Positions 8,587-16,530 of a stretch of DNA of 64,000 bases are shown in pieces. How positions within the stretch are numbered: the stretch's first letter is position 1; each line of letters starts with the position of its first letter. The DNA is taken from NCBI GenBank assembly GCA_905221605.1, contig CAJNDS010002081.1:159501-223500 (forward strand). The letters run 5' to 3'. Under the pieces are notes generated by a model. The model ran no database searches and was not told the origin of the DNA. It saw nothing but the letters and a program-made list of their open reading frames with translations. A program made the position numbers and the translations under genes. The DNA comes from Symbiodinium natans (lineage: Eukaryota > Sar > Dinophyceae > Suessiales > Symbiodiniaceae).

Positions 8587-9146
8587 ATATCTTCGGTCAA
8601 TGATTGTTCGTATGCTTGGTGTTGTTTAGATTTTAGGTGTCTTGATTTATGACTTTGTGTAAAATGAACACCGCATGGACACTCCATTACTTTCGCTTTG
8701 TATGCCTTTGCTTTTTCTTTATTATCTTCATGCCACTTCCTACATCTATCATAAAATTTTTCTTTGTTATGTAAATGATAAAGTCTTTTGTCTTCACGAA
8801 GGTAATCTTTATTGTCTTCTCTCCATTCGTTTATGGTTCGTCCTGCTACTTGTTTGTTTAACGTTGATTTCTTTTCTCGTATAATCTCACCTTCTCTTCT
8901 GTTTAACTGTTCAATATTTTCACATGGGTATTCTTCAACTAGTTCAATGTAGAAATTGTCTTTCCCTAATTCTAACATCTTATCATATAGAAGCCGTTGT
9001 CTTTTACAATTGCTGATACTACCTTTATGTTTTTGAAACCTTTTACTTAACGGTTGCGTCGTGCTTCCTATATAAATTTCATCGTCAATATTGTTTCTTA
9101 TACAATATATTTTTCCTTTAGAGAAATCTTTACCGTTTTTTACCAT
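8583..9146 (-). CDS. GIY-YIG nuclease with C-terminal zinc finger (187 aa)
   Basis: A clear GIY-YIG domain covers about residues 8-100: GKIYCI (about 11-16), IYIGSTT (about 25-31), the following basic RFQKH, and NRREGEIIRE (about 75-84) with the conserved Glu. After the shared segment NKQVAGRT (about 92-99) comes a charged linker. The end, CPCGVHFTQSHKSRHLKSKQH, fits a C2H2 finger. It is most like the nuclease at 12977-13642, with which it shares the NKQVAGRT block and the finger. It sits between the fibre and the capsid gene, a position typical of a free-standing homing-type nuclease. Confidence 0.88.
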   Translation of the reverse strand: MVKNGKDFSKGKIYCIRNNIDDEIYIGSTTQPLSKRFQKHKGSISNCKRQRLLYDKMLELGKDNFYIELVEEYPCENIEQLNRREGEIIREKKSTLNKQVAGRTINEWREDNKDYLREDKRLYHLHNKEKFYDRCRKWHEDNKEKAKAYKAKVMECPCGVHFTQSHKSRHLKSKQHQAYEQSLTEDI

Positions 9147-9199
9147 AATATACTATAAAGTATCATTTCTTTATAACATCTTATGGCTTATTTTTACAC

Positions 9200-10814
9200 T
9201 TAATCATAGACTATAGACCCATCTGAGCGGATTTCTAACACGGTTTCTGATATAATATGACAGAAGATCTCTTGGATTTTCTCTGCTTCAGCTAATGTTC
9301 TAAATGGTTTTATTTTAATATTAGATAAACCACTCATTTTTGTGTTTACCCCTGTCATATGTTGCTCACTCATTTTTTCAAAATTAATACCAATGATGAA
9401 TTTATCACTTCTATACTGTTCATAGGTAATACTACATGCGTCTTGGTCTGGGTTAATGTATGAAAGCATACGGTTTAAGAAATACCAATGCTCGGCTAAA
9501 CTTTGTGATTCAAATTCTGGATATTTTTTGTTGTGTATTTGAACCTGCCACGAAATATTTAAATTCTTATTAGCAAAACCATACCCTTTATCTGCTTCTG
9601 TCGCATTTGCTCCAAGGTCATTAAGTCTAGCGTTAATCATCGGATTGTAAAAGTAATTCCAACGCTTATAAACATAATTGTCGGGTAAATAGTAGCCATT
9701 TTCCATTCCTGCTGTGTTTCCTGTTCCTAAAGATGCTCCACGCTGTTGTCTATATAAAGTGATAAACATACCATTTAATTTACTTGCTGATTTAACAACA
9801 TTCATATTAATCTCGTTTCCGTCAGTGCTGAAAGTTTGACTTAGTGTGTGATACATAGGATAAACAATTTTCAATGAACCACCTTGTAAAAGATGGGAGA
9901 AAAATATTATTATTTACTTGACTGTCTAGCGTTACTACTTCTGCTCTTACAATCAGCGAGTTCAGTTCCCATAATGTGCTTGTGTCGCCCGTTGTGAAAT
10001 AATGACCGTATCTATCCCCCTTACTATCGCTGTAATCACCTGCTGTTACAACTGGTTTAATAATTGGTGCTTCTGGGTCTGATGATAAAGTGACTTCAAT
10101 TTCTAAAGGAGCATAACGAACTGGTAGATAATAATTACTCTCTAGGAAACCGCATTTAAATTTATGACCTAATCTTACATATTCACCTCCACGAATTCCT
10201 GACATAGAATGACGAGTGTATCTATTGCCAATATCACCAAAAGCGTTAAAGTCACGATAATTTTTGTTTCCAGTGGGCGCCGCTTCTACAGTGGTGCTTG
10301 TAGATGGATTAGTTGTAGTAGGGTCATAATCTATTCCTACAAACTGTTCCAAACCATTAGCGTATTTATGTCGCCAGTCATCGTCCCAACGAGGATTAGC
10401 CGCGCTTTCAATATCATCAGAGTGTCTAGCATCGGCAGATTTAAACGAGTTGTATAACTCACAATGTCTATTATATTGGTCAATGTCTTGAACTAACTGA
10501 CCTCCTACGGAACATCTATAACGAGCGAAGAAACCGTGAAGACCAGACAGGGGTCGTAAGAAATGACTTTCTACATCATTGTTCTTTAAGTTAGCAAATA
10601 AACGGATACTAGACAAATCTAAATAAGTCCCGTCTTCGCCTGTAATGTAAAACCTAATATTTAAATTTCCGCTTCCGTCACTTTTATAGACGTTGCTACC
10701 GCTAGGAAAATAATTTACGTGTCGGCGGTCTACGGCGTATTGAGCTGTTTTTGGTAATCCAAAGTCTAACGCTGGACTCATAACATCACTTGCTTCTGCT
10801 ACTAAATTATCCAT
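9200..10814 (-). pseudogene. Major capsid protein, double jelly roll, with one +1 frameshift
   Basis: The gene encodes the main shell subunit. The first frame starts at 10814 (MDNLVAEASD) and carries FFARYRCSVGGQLV and a DIDQYNRHCE segment, typical of PLV/Polinton capsid proteins, then a PVRYAPLEIEV strand. The frame breaks near 9893-9905, in a T-run on the coding strand. A second frame continues with LLQGGSLKIVYPM to a TAA at 9200. The total span is 1,615 nt, exactly one base more than 538 codons, so a single extra base explains the break, and the expected length of 537 aa fits the family. Two tandem TCTAA-type motifs precede the ATG. The break may be a real mutation or a homopolymer error; no stop or slippery site marks programmed shifting. 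Confidence 0.85.
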
Positions 10815-10822
10815 TATATAAA

Positions 10823-10833
10823 CTAGATTAGAT
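10823..10833 (-). promoter_or_regulatory. Double TCTAA motif, capsid gene
   Basis: On the minus strand, ATCTAATCTAG ends 8 nt before the capsid ATG at 10814. It supports that start over the open frame extending to 10898. Confidence 0.55.
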
Positions 10834-11052
10834 TTAATATTTTTTGGATTTCTTTTTATCAGTTTCAGGTGGCAAAATCTTTTTAGTTTTAATATCATTA
10901 TTTTTTATAATAATTTCTTGTTTCTCTTCTAGCATGTCCTTAATCATATTATAGTCTTTTTTGTTAATATCCCTTTGTATTATGTTATTTAACTTATTTG
11001 CCTTCCCGCTTAGTATTAACTCTTTATATGGCTGATACTTAGATTTGTTCAT
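10834..11052 (-). CDS. Small Lys-rich protein upstream of capsid (72 aa)
   Basis: Unknown family. It is strongly basic, begins MNKSKYQPYKEL and ends in a KKKSKKY tail. TCTAAA lies 8 nt before the ATG, and the stop is 19 bp upstream of the capsid ATG, so it is probably expressed with the capsid. A DNA-binding or core protein role would suit its charge, but nothing proves it. Confidence 0.68.
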   Translation of the reverse strand: MNKSKYQPYKELILSGKANKLNNIIQRDINKKDYNMIKDMLEEKQEIIIKNNDIKTKKILPPETDKKKSKKY

Positions 11053-11060
11053 TAATATTG

Positions 11061-11066
11061 TTTAGA
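11061..11066 (-). promoter_or_regulatory. TCTAAA motif, 72-aa gene
   Basis: TCTAAA on the minus strand, with 8 nt to the ATG at 11052. It overlaps the stop region of the lipase-like gene. Confidence 0.5.
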
Positions 11067-12035
11067 TTATTTGTTCCAATTTTGTATTTGAATATTTCTT
11101 GCTACTTGAGCGCTATCATCCACTCCCTGTTCAAAACTTCCCTGTGTAGTCATATTTTTAAACTTATGCGCCTCCGATGGGTTTATTGTTCCGGTTTCAA
11201 CTTTGATTGCGTTCCTATCTAAAGCACTGATTACATCCCCTTTATTTGAAAACCTTAACGCATGTGGGTTCTTCTGACGATTACCAAAGGAAATAAAAGG
11301 GGCGTTATATGTTGTTGTAATGTGTTTTTGATTGTTCCTGCTGTTTATTTCCTGTATTACGCTACTCGACAAGCTGTGTCCCACCAAACGAGTAACATCT
11401 GGGTTTTTCTCCAACTCTGCCATTACATCTTTGTATTTCTCCGACATTTGAACATTATGAGAGGGTATTAAAAATATATCACTGAAAACATCATTTACTT
11501 TAGAACCAAAACCGGATTTACCACCCGTGCCTGAAATATATAGCGTGTTTCCTTGCTTGAATAATCCTGTGTTTCTAGCGTAGGCAGTTTGTAATCCCTT
11601 AACATCATCAATGCTGTTTTTATTTTCAACATTAACGACTTCTCTGTATTTAGGGTCGTATCGTGCCACCGATGTGTTAAAATGTTTGTTAAAATCCTCT
11701 GCTCTAGTTAATAGTCTCTTCTTTCTTAACTCTTCTCGCGTTAATTCTTTATTTGCTTCTTCCTCTCTTTCCCTTCTTTCATGCCTTGCTCTCTCCATAT
11801 CCTTACCTGCCTCTGACGCTAGATACTTTCCCGCTCCTGTGTTTAAATTATTAATTCTCCCTCGTCCTTGTAAAGCATCTTCTAGAATGTTTGTTATGCT
11901 ACCTCGCCCGTCTTGAAAACCTCTTAAAGCTTGTGATTCCATAGTCGCCTCTCTCGCTATCCCACCTCCTGCTCTTGCTGTTTGTAACCCTCTTAATATT
12001 TCTGCTACTCTGACACCTACATTAACACCTGCCAT
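11067..12035 (-). CDS. Lipase-like (class 3 / alpha-beta hydrolase) protein (322 aa)
   Basis: Residues about 1-120 are a charged, partly helical region with long Arg/Glu stretches. From about 130 on, the protein looks like a class 3 lipase: a GTGGKSGFGSK loop, a helix, then TRLVGHSLSSSVI with the nucleophile elbow GHSLS near residues 219-223, followed by a TYNAPF strand. The catalytic Asp and His cannot be placed with certainty; a late Asp (SNKGDVISAL) and His (SEAHKF) are candidates. Lipase or phospholipase domains in virion proteins of other viruses help breach host membranes. The gene is divergent from the penton gene with 42 bp between the starts. Confidence 0.72.
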   Translation of the reverse strand: MAGVNVGVRVAEILRGLQTARAGGGIAREATMESQALRGFQDGRGSITNILEDALQGRGRINNLNTGAGKYLASEAGKDMERARHERREREEEANKELTREELRKKRLLTRAEDFNKHFNTSVARYDPKYREVVNVENKNSIDDVKGLQTAYARNTGLFKQGNTLYISGTGGKSGFGSKVNDVFSDIFLIPSHNVQMSEKYKDVMAELEKNPDVTRLVGHSLSSSVIQEINSRNNQKHITTTYNAPFISFGNRQKNPHALRFSNKGDVISALDRNAIKVETGTINPSEAHKFKNMTTQGSFEQGVDDSAQVARNIQIQNWNK

Positions 12036-12060
12036 TAATTATAATATTAATTATAAATTT

Positions 12061-12066
12061 TCTAAC
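12061..12066 (+). promoter_or_regulatory. TCTAAC motif, penton gene
   Basis: TCTAAC in the short divergent space between the lipase-like and penton genes, with 11 nt to the ATG at 12078. Confidence 0.45.
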
Positions 12067-12077
12067 ATTAATTAATA

Positions 12078-12938
12078 ATGCTTTCAAATCGTAAATTGAC
12101 TTATTCAAAGGTGTTTGTTGATAGTGGAGAAAGACTGCCCCAAAGCAGTAGCAGTAGTGATTTTATAATTGAACTAAATGAAAACTTAGAAACCTTCCCA
12201 AATACCGTTATGTATGTAACAGATGAAGTAATACCTCAAAGTTATTATACTACCCCTGAAGGATTTTATCAATACTTTTACTTAATATTGTATAAAACTA
12301 GCACTGGTGAAATTGAAAGGTTTTGTAAGATTGACGTTAAAAATCAGGTCTTCTTTGCCTCACAATTAATCGCTAATATTATAACACAACTTAATGCCTT
12401 AAATAGCGACATTCAAGCGGACTTATTTACTTCATCTTATGACAGCGACCAAAGAAACGCAGTAATAACAATAACACTTAACACCTTTAGTTTTAAAATT
12501 CCTACTGATGAAGAACTAAAGGGCATCTTATGGCACAATACAACACCCAGTGACCCGTCTTATATAATTGATGACCCAATGAGTATTAACAAACTAATAG
12601 GCAATTATGAAATTAAAGCAATGACCAACACATCATGGACAAGTGGTTTATTTAACTTAAATCCTTTCAACTCGGTTTATATCATTTGTAGCGAGTTAAG
12701 CGACTACCACTATTCAGCGCCTAATAGTTTTTCAAACGCCATCATAAAGAAAATTAACATGATGTATAATGTCGGAGGCGTTACGGTTTCAAGCTCACCT
12801 CCTTTGATGAACGATTTTATAGATGTTAGTAACAGAAGTTTTAAGCGCTTACGATTTAGAATAACCGATGCGAGGGGCAAAACAATAGACTTTCACGGGT
12901 TCCCAATAAGTTTCTCACTCCTCTTTGTTAATTTATAA
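12078..12938 (+). CDS. Penton-like minor capsid protein (286 aa)
   Basis: The protein fits the single-jelly-roll minor capsid (penton) protein of PLVs, Polintons and virophages. Features are an early VFVDSGERL, then SDFIIELNENLETFPN, a VTDEVIPQSYYT segment near residues 48-60, and a long beta-rich remainder. The pattern of an exposed SDF-x-I-x-L strand followed by a V-x-D-x-V-I-P strand is what I rely on; I see no enzyme motif. It would close the fivefold vertices of the shell built by the capsid protein at 9200-10814. A TCTAAC motif precedes the start. The reading frame is intact. Confidence 0.83.
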   Translation: MLSNRKLTYSKVFVDSGERLPQSSSSSDFIIELNENLETFPNTVMYVTDEVIPQSYYTTPEGFYQYFYLILYKTSTGEIERFCKIDVKNQVFFASQLIANIITQLNALNSDIQADLFTSSYDSDQRNAVITITLNTFSFKIPTDEELKGILWHNTTPSDPSYIIDDPMSINKLIGNYEIKAMTNTSWTSGLFNLNPFNSVYIICSELSDYHYSAPNSFSNAIIKKINMMYNVGGVTVSSSPPLMNDFIDVSNRSFKRLRFRITDARGKTIDFHGFPISFSLLFVNL

Positions 12939-12976
12939 ACATAGTTAAACAAATATAACCTTATATAACCATAGTA

Positions 12977-13642
12977 ATGCCAGACTATCAAAAAGGTAAG
13001 ATTTATAAAATATGGGACAGTAACTATGAAGAATGTTATGTAGGAAGCACGATACAAGAATTGTCTATGAGAATGGCAGACCATAGGAAACTATATAAAC
13101 AGTTTAAGAATGGATTACGCGAACGACCAGATACAACTGTATATTTATTATTTGATAAATACGGTTTAGATAATTGTAAAATTGAATTAGAAGAGACATT
13201 CCCTTGTAATAGCAAAATGGAACTAGAAAAGCGCGAAGGGCACCACATTAGAAATAGTAAGTGCGTGAATAAACAAGTGGCAGGAAGAACCAATAAAGAG
13301 TATTATCAAGAAAATAGAGACTACGTTATTTCCAGACAAAAGAAATACACTGAAGGTCGTCAAGAGATACTTAAAGAGTATAGAAAACAATATTATCAAG
13401 ACAATAAAGACAAACTGAGTAAGCAACACAAAGAATACAATGAACAAAACAAAGAATGTTTGAAAGAGAAAAAGAAACAGTATCGTATAGATAATGCTGA
13501 AACCATTAAAGAGAAGCGAAAAGAAACCTATACCTGCGAATGTGGTATAACCTTAACAATAGGCAAGAAGAGCCGACATAATAAATCACAAAAGCATCAA
13601 CAATATCTAAACTCATTAAACCAGCCAACAGACCAACCTTAA
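12977..13642 (+). CDS. GIY-YIG nuclease with C-terminal zinc finger (221 aa)
   Basis: The GIY-YIG domain is clear: GKIYKI (about residues 6-11), CYVGSTI (about 20-26), RMADHRK (about 32-38) and ELEKREGHHIR with the Glu near 85. The shared NKQVAGRT block follows. A Lys/Gln/Glu-rich linker with repeated YRKQYYQDNKD-like units (about 110-180) leads to a C-terminal CECGITLTIGKKSRHNKSQKH finger. It is the closest relative of the nuclease at 8583-9146 and lies 38 bp after the penton gene. The linker repeats may be a flexible DNA-binding spacer. Confidence 0.88.
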   Translation: MPDYQKGKIYKIWDSNYEECYVGSTIQELSMRMADHRKLYKQFKNGLRERPDTTVYLLFDKYGLDNCKIELEETFPCNSKMELEKREGHHIRNSKCVNKQVAGRTNKEYYQENRDYVISRQKKYTEGRQEILKEYRKQYYQDNKDKLSKQHKEYNEQNKECLKEKKKQYRIDNAETIKEKRKETYTCECGITLTIGKKSRHNKSQKHQQYLNSLNQPTDQP

Positions 13643-13702
13643 AGTTAGTATCCATATTTTTTTCTACAAATGAAAAGAATAAAATATAGATAAATATATA
13701 GA

Positions 13703-14272
13703 ATGTCAGACCAACCCGAAATTACAAATGAAGAAGCAACCAACAACCAACCAGAAGAACAAAATGAACCAGTAAAGCAAAACAACATAGTAAGTAAAAC
13801 AACAGAGGAAACAAATACCCAACCAATAGAAGAAATAAAAGAAGAAACAAAAGAAGAAATAACAAACAAGACAAGCAGACTTAGTGAAAAGAAAATCACC
13901 TGTCCCAAATGCGATAAGACAATGAATTTACGAAGTTATAGGTATAAACACGAAAAGAATTGTCAAGGTCACCTAGAACAACGACCGATAAAGGCGCAGA
14001 GCAAACCGAGAGCAAAACCTAAAGCGGTAGCAATACAACCACCACCTACAATTAATGAAGTTATACCACAGGAAAGCGAACCGGCGTATTTACAACAGGT
14101 TAAACAACAAGTAAGAGCACCAGAACCGCCACCAGTTATTAAATCAACACAAGAAATTATTAACGAAAATTTTAAACTTATACAACAAGAGTATATGAAT
14201 AAAAGAAGAGAGAAGGCAAATGCCTTAACGCAGAGTATGTTTGTAGGAGGATTAAGAAGTAAAAGACGTTAA
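13703..14272 (+). CDS. Low-complexity protein with a C2H2-like finger (189 aa)
   Basis: Residues 1-70 are Glu/Gln/Asn/Thr-rich and probably disordered. A single finger CPKCDKTMNLRSYRYKHEKNC spans about residues 73-92. The rest is Pro/Gln/Lys-rich, with a helical end closing in a basic GGLRSKRR tail. No named family is recognised. It lies with plus-strand genes that I take to be virion or assembly genes, so a DNA-associated core protein is possible. Confidence 0.75.
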   Translation: MSDQPEITNEEATNNQPEEQNEPVKQNNIVSKTTEETNTQPIEEIKEETKEEITNKTSRLSEKKITCPKCDKTMNLRSYRYKHEKNCQGHLEQRPIKAQSKPRAKPKAVAIQPPPTINEVIPQESEPAYLQQVKQQVRAPEPPPVIKSTQEIINENFKLIQQEYMNKRREKANALTQSMFVGGLRSKRR

Positions 14273-14278
14273 TTAAAA

Positions 14279-14284
14279 TCTAAA
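14279..14284 (+). promoter_or_regulatory. TCTAAA motif, 111-aa gene
   Basis: TCTAAA followed by GTAAATATATA, with 11 nt to the ATG at 14296. Confidence 0.5.
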
Positions 14285-14295
14285 GTAAATATATA

Positions 14296-14631
14296 ATGTT
14301 TTCTAGGAAGTATAATAAAAAGCTGAAAAAGAAACAACACCCTGATGATGTTAAAGGTTTTAAGATAAGCACATCAACTAAACAATATAGTCCCTTTGAA
14401 CTTCAAGACACACGCTATTTAGAACACTTAAGAGAGCATTTAAAGTTACGTGAAAGTTACGAGGGTAGTCTTCTTAAAAGACATGAACTGTTAGAGAGTA
14501 ACAAGCGTAAGAACTACCAACAAGAGTTAGACCGTTTAATGAATGAACTACATAGACCAAACTTACCACACTCAAGCATAGAGCATATGAATAAAAGAAT
14601 ACAAGAACTCAAGAAATTAACAGTTGTTTAA
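14296..14631 (+). CDS. Small charged helical protein (111 aa)
   Basis: Unknown family. The N-terminus is very basic (KKLKKKQH). Residues about 40-111 look like two long amphipathic helices rich in Leu, Glu, Arg and His. The TCTAAA motif supports the start. Small, basic and helical fits a virion-internal or scaffold protein, but this is only inference. Confidence 0.72.
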   Translation: MFSRKYNKKLKKKQHPDDVKGFKISTSTKQYSPFELQDTRYLEHLREHLKLRESYEGSLLKRHELLESNKRKNYQQELDRLMNELHRPNLPHSSIEHMNKRIQELKKLTVV

Positions 14632-14656
14632 TTATATTTTAATCTAAATATAATTA
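14629..14656. terminator. Hairpin at the 14631 gene end with promoter motif in its loop
   Basis: A 10-bp perfect stem TAATTATATT (14629-14638 and 14647-14656) begins in the stop codon of the upstream gene. The downstream TCTAAA (14643-14648) lies at the loop and the start of the right arm, so one sequence may end one transcript and start the next. Confidence 0.55.
14643..14648 (+). promoter_or_regulatory. TCTAAA motif, 14666 gene
   Basis: TCTAAA with 17 nt to the ATG at 14666. It supports a start upstream of the frame break in that gene. Confidence 0.45.
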
Positions 14657-14665
14657 TATAAACTA

Positions 14666-15698
14666 ATGACAACTAAAACAGCAAGATTTGAGCTTATCAA
14701 TCCATACAGTCGTTACGGATTGAAACGAAAACCTACATTCAACGAGATTTTAGGTTTAATCAGTGAAGACCAACAACTATTAAGACCATTTATTTAGGAA
14801 CAGTCCGCAAGGTAGTTTCTTTGATGGTGCCGACCATGTTGAATTGTTAAAGGAACAACAAAACCGAATAATGGATAGACAAATGCGTCAGATGATGCTA
14901 CAACGACAGTCACAACAAAACGGACAAACATTTCATGTAGAGCAACACCGCGACGCTTCAGGAAGTGCTACACCCATTGAGACAGTTCAAGGCGACTCGG
15001 GAATGGTTACGCCACAATCAATAGGTTCAGATGTAGATTTTAGAACATACCTAGCAAGAGAACCAGAGCAAAGAAGAAGACAAACAGAGCAACGACAACA
15101 AGAGGTGGGACAACGCCATAGTCAAGCAGTAAATAGGTTAAACGATACACTTACTCATAACATGTTAAATCGTGGATTTACAGGTTTATTAGATATGCCA
15201 CGACTAGAAACACCACCAGAAGAAGAAGATGTATCAACAGAAGAATTAATACCAGACGATGAATATGAAGAATTAACGATGTATGAGAAAGGAGTCTTCA
15301 ATTTCAGTAATGATTGGAAATCTGTTTTGATTAATAAAAGTATAACTATTGATGGTATAATGTTTCAATTATTTTATCGTGATTTATTAACTGATGAAAT
15401 AACAAGACAAGTTGAAAATGAACCTAACGATATGTCAAAAAAGCTGTATTTATTAACATTAATTGATGATTTAATTAAAGATGGTAATTGGAACACATTA
15501 GCAGACGCAAATAAACTTAAAACGAAGAAGAATGAATGGAAAAATATTAAGAGAAACCGGTCAAGTAGTAGTGGTGGTGTTGTTCGTCAGTTTTTATCAA
15601 GTGCGGGGTCGGCGGCATCATCTGCGCTTTCGGCAGGATTACAGGAGGTAGGAAAGGGAGCAGTAAAGGGAGCAATAGGTGCCATGACAGGAACTTAA
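14666..15698 (+). pseudogene. Putative virion protein with Ala/Gly-rich tail, frameshifted (about 343 aa if intact)
   Basis: A start at 14666 (MTTKTARFELIN) opens a frame that meets TAG at about 14796. The next frame is open from about 14784 through SPQGSFFDGADHVE and on to TAA at 15698. The span of 1,033 nt is one base more than a multiple of three, so one extra base in the ATTTATTTAGG stretch explains the break. The middle is Gln/Arg-rich, then acidic, and residues near the end form a small-residue helix (SAASSALSAGLQEVGKG) that could enter a membrane. No family is recognised. Position among late-type genes suggests a minor virion protein. Confidence 0.68.
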
Positions 15699-15718
15699 TT
15701 TTTCTTATCTTATAATAT

Positions 15719-16489
15719 ATGTATAAACGACTAAATTTATATAAAAATAAACTACCAAAAAGGAAAAGGAGAGTATCCGATGATGATGTTTATATTAAAG
15801 GTATGTATAACCCATTTTTAGATACTACAGGTTATGAAGTTGAAGATATACGAGAAAGTGGCATAACAACAGCAGAAAAGTGAGTTTTAGCAGATTATCC
15901 AGATTTTGAAGGTATAGGGTGGATATTTGATAGTGAAATTAAAGATTATGAAAGTTTGTTAAAGGATAGAAGAAACAAAATGACACAAACATTTAGGTAT
16001 ATGTTGAAACAGAACAGTATCTCATCGCCATCGGAACAATCAGAACCTAGTTCAATGCCGAGTGGATTACCAAACAATATAAGTCGTAGCACTTCCAAAT
16101 CATCCCATACTTCAGAACCTAGACCTAGTCAAATGATGGAAGACCTAAGGAGATTAAGAGAGTTTTTTAGTTTTGGTGGTGGTGCTGATGAAGATGAAGA
16201 CGATGAAGAAAACGAAGAAGCTCAAGCAAGTAATAAGAATAATCCAACGCCTCCACATTCTAGTAGTTCATCTTCATCGTCAAGGCGTTCAAGTAATCCA
16301 GCACTACCAGTTTATCAAACAGTAACACCACCCGAAAGCGTTCAAAGTTCCAAACCACAAAGTGTAAGAAGTTCGCCACCTCACAGCGTCCATAGTTCAA
16401 GAAGAAGTAGCAACAGCGCGCGACCATCAACAGTTTTAAGTAGTTCAACAAGCGTAGCATCAACAATAGATTATGGTTTTAACCAATAA
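15719..16489 (+). pseudogene. Ser-rich putative virion protein with in-frame TGA (256 codons)
   Basis: The frame opens at 15719 (MYKRLNLYKNKLPKRKR), is stopped by TGA at 15881-15883 (codon 55), and continues in the same frame through DYPDFEGIGWIFDSEI to TAA at 16489. The TGA sits where a Trp codon would fit. The second half is Ser/Pro-rich with an acidic cluster (about residues 158-172) and many SS repeats, probably disordered. No family is recognised. Either a TGG to TGA mutation broke the gene, or translation starts again downstream. Other genes of the element use TAA, and one uses TAG. Confidence 0.6.
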
Positions 16490-16494
16490 ACAAG

Positions 16495-16530
16495 AAATAA
16501 TTATTAAAAACTATTTTTTAGTAATTATTT
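16495..16530. terminator. Strong hairpin between convergent genes
   Basis: A 16-bp stem with one G-T wobble (16495-16510 and 16515-16530) around the 4-nt loop CTAT lies between the plus-strand gene ending at 16489 and the polymerase gene, and includes the polymerase stop codon at 16525-16527. Confidence 0.65.

Noticed and set aside
9822-10898. Two separate capsid-related genes, 9200-9874 and 9822-10898
   Set aside because: The second half lacks its own promoter motif and start context, and the combined length is one base over a whole frame, so one interrupted gene fits better.
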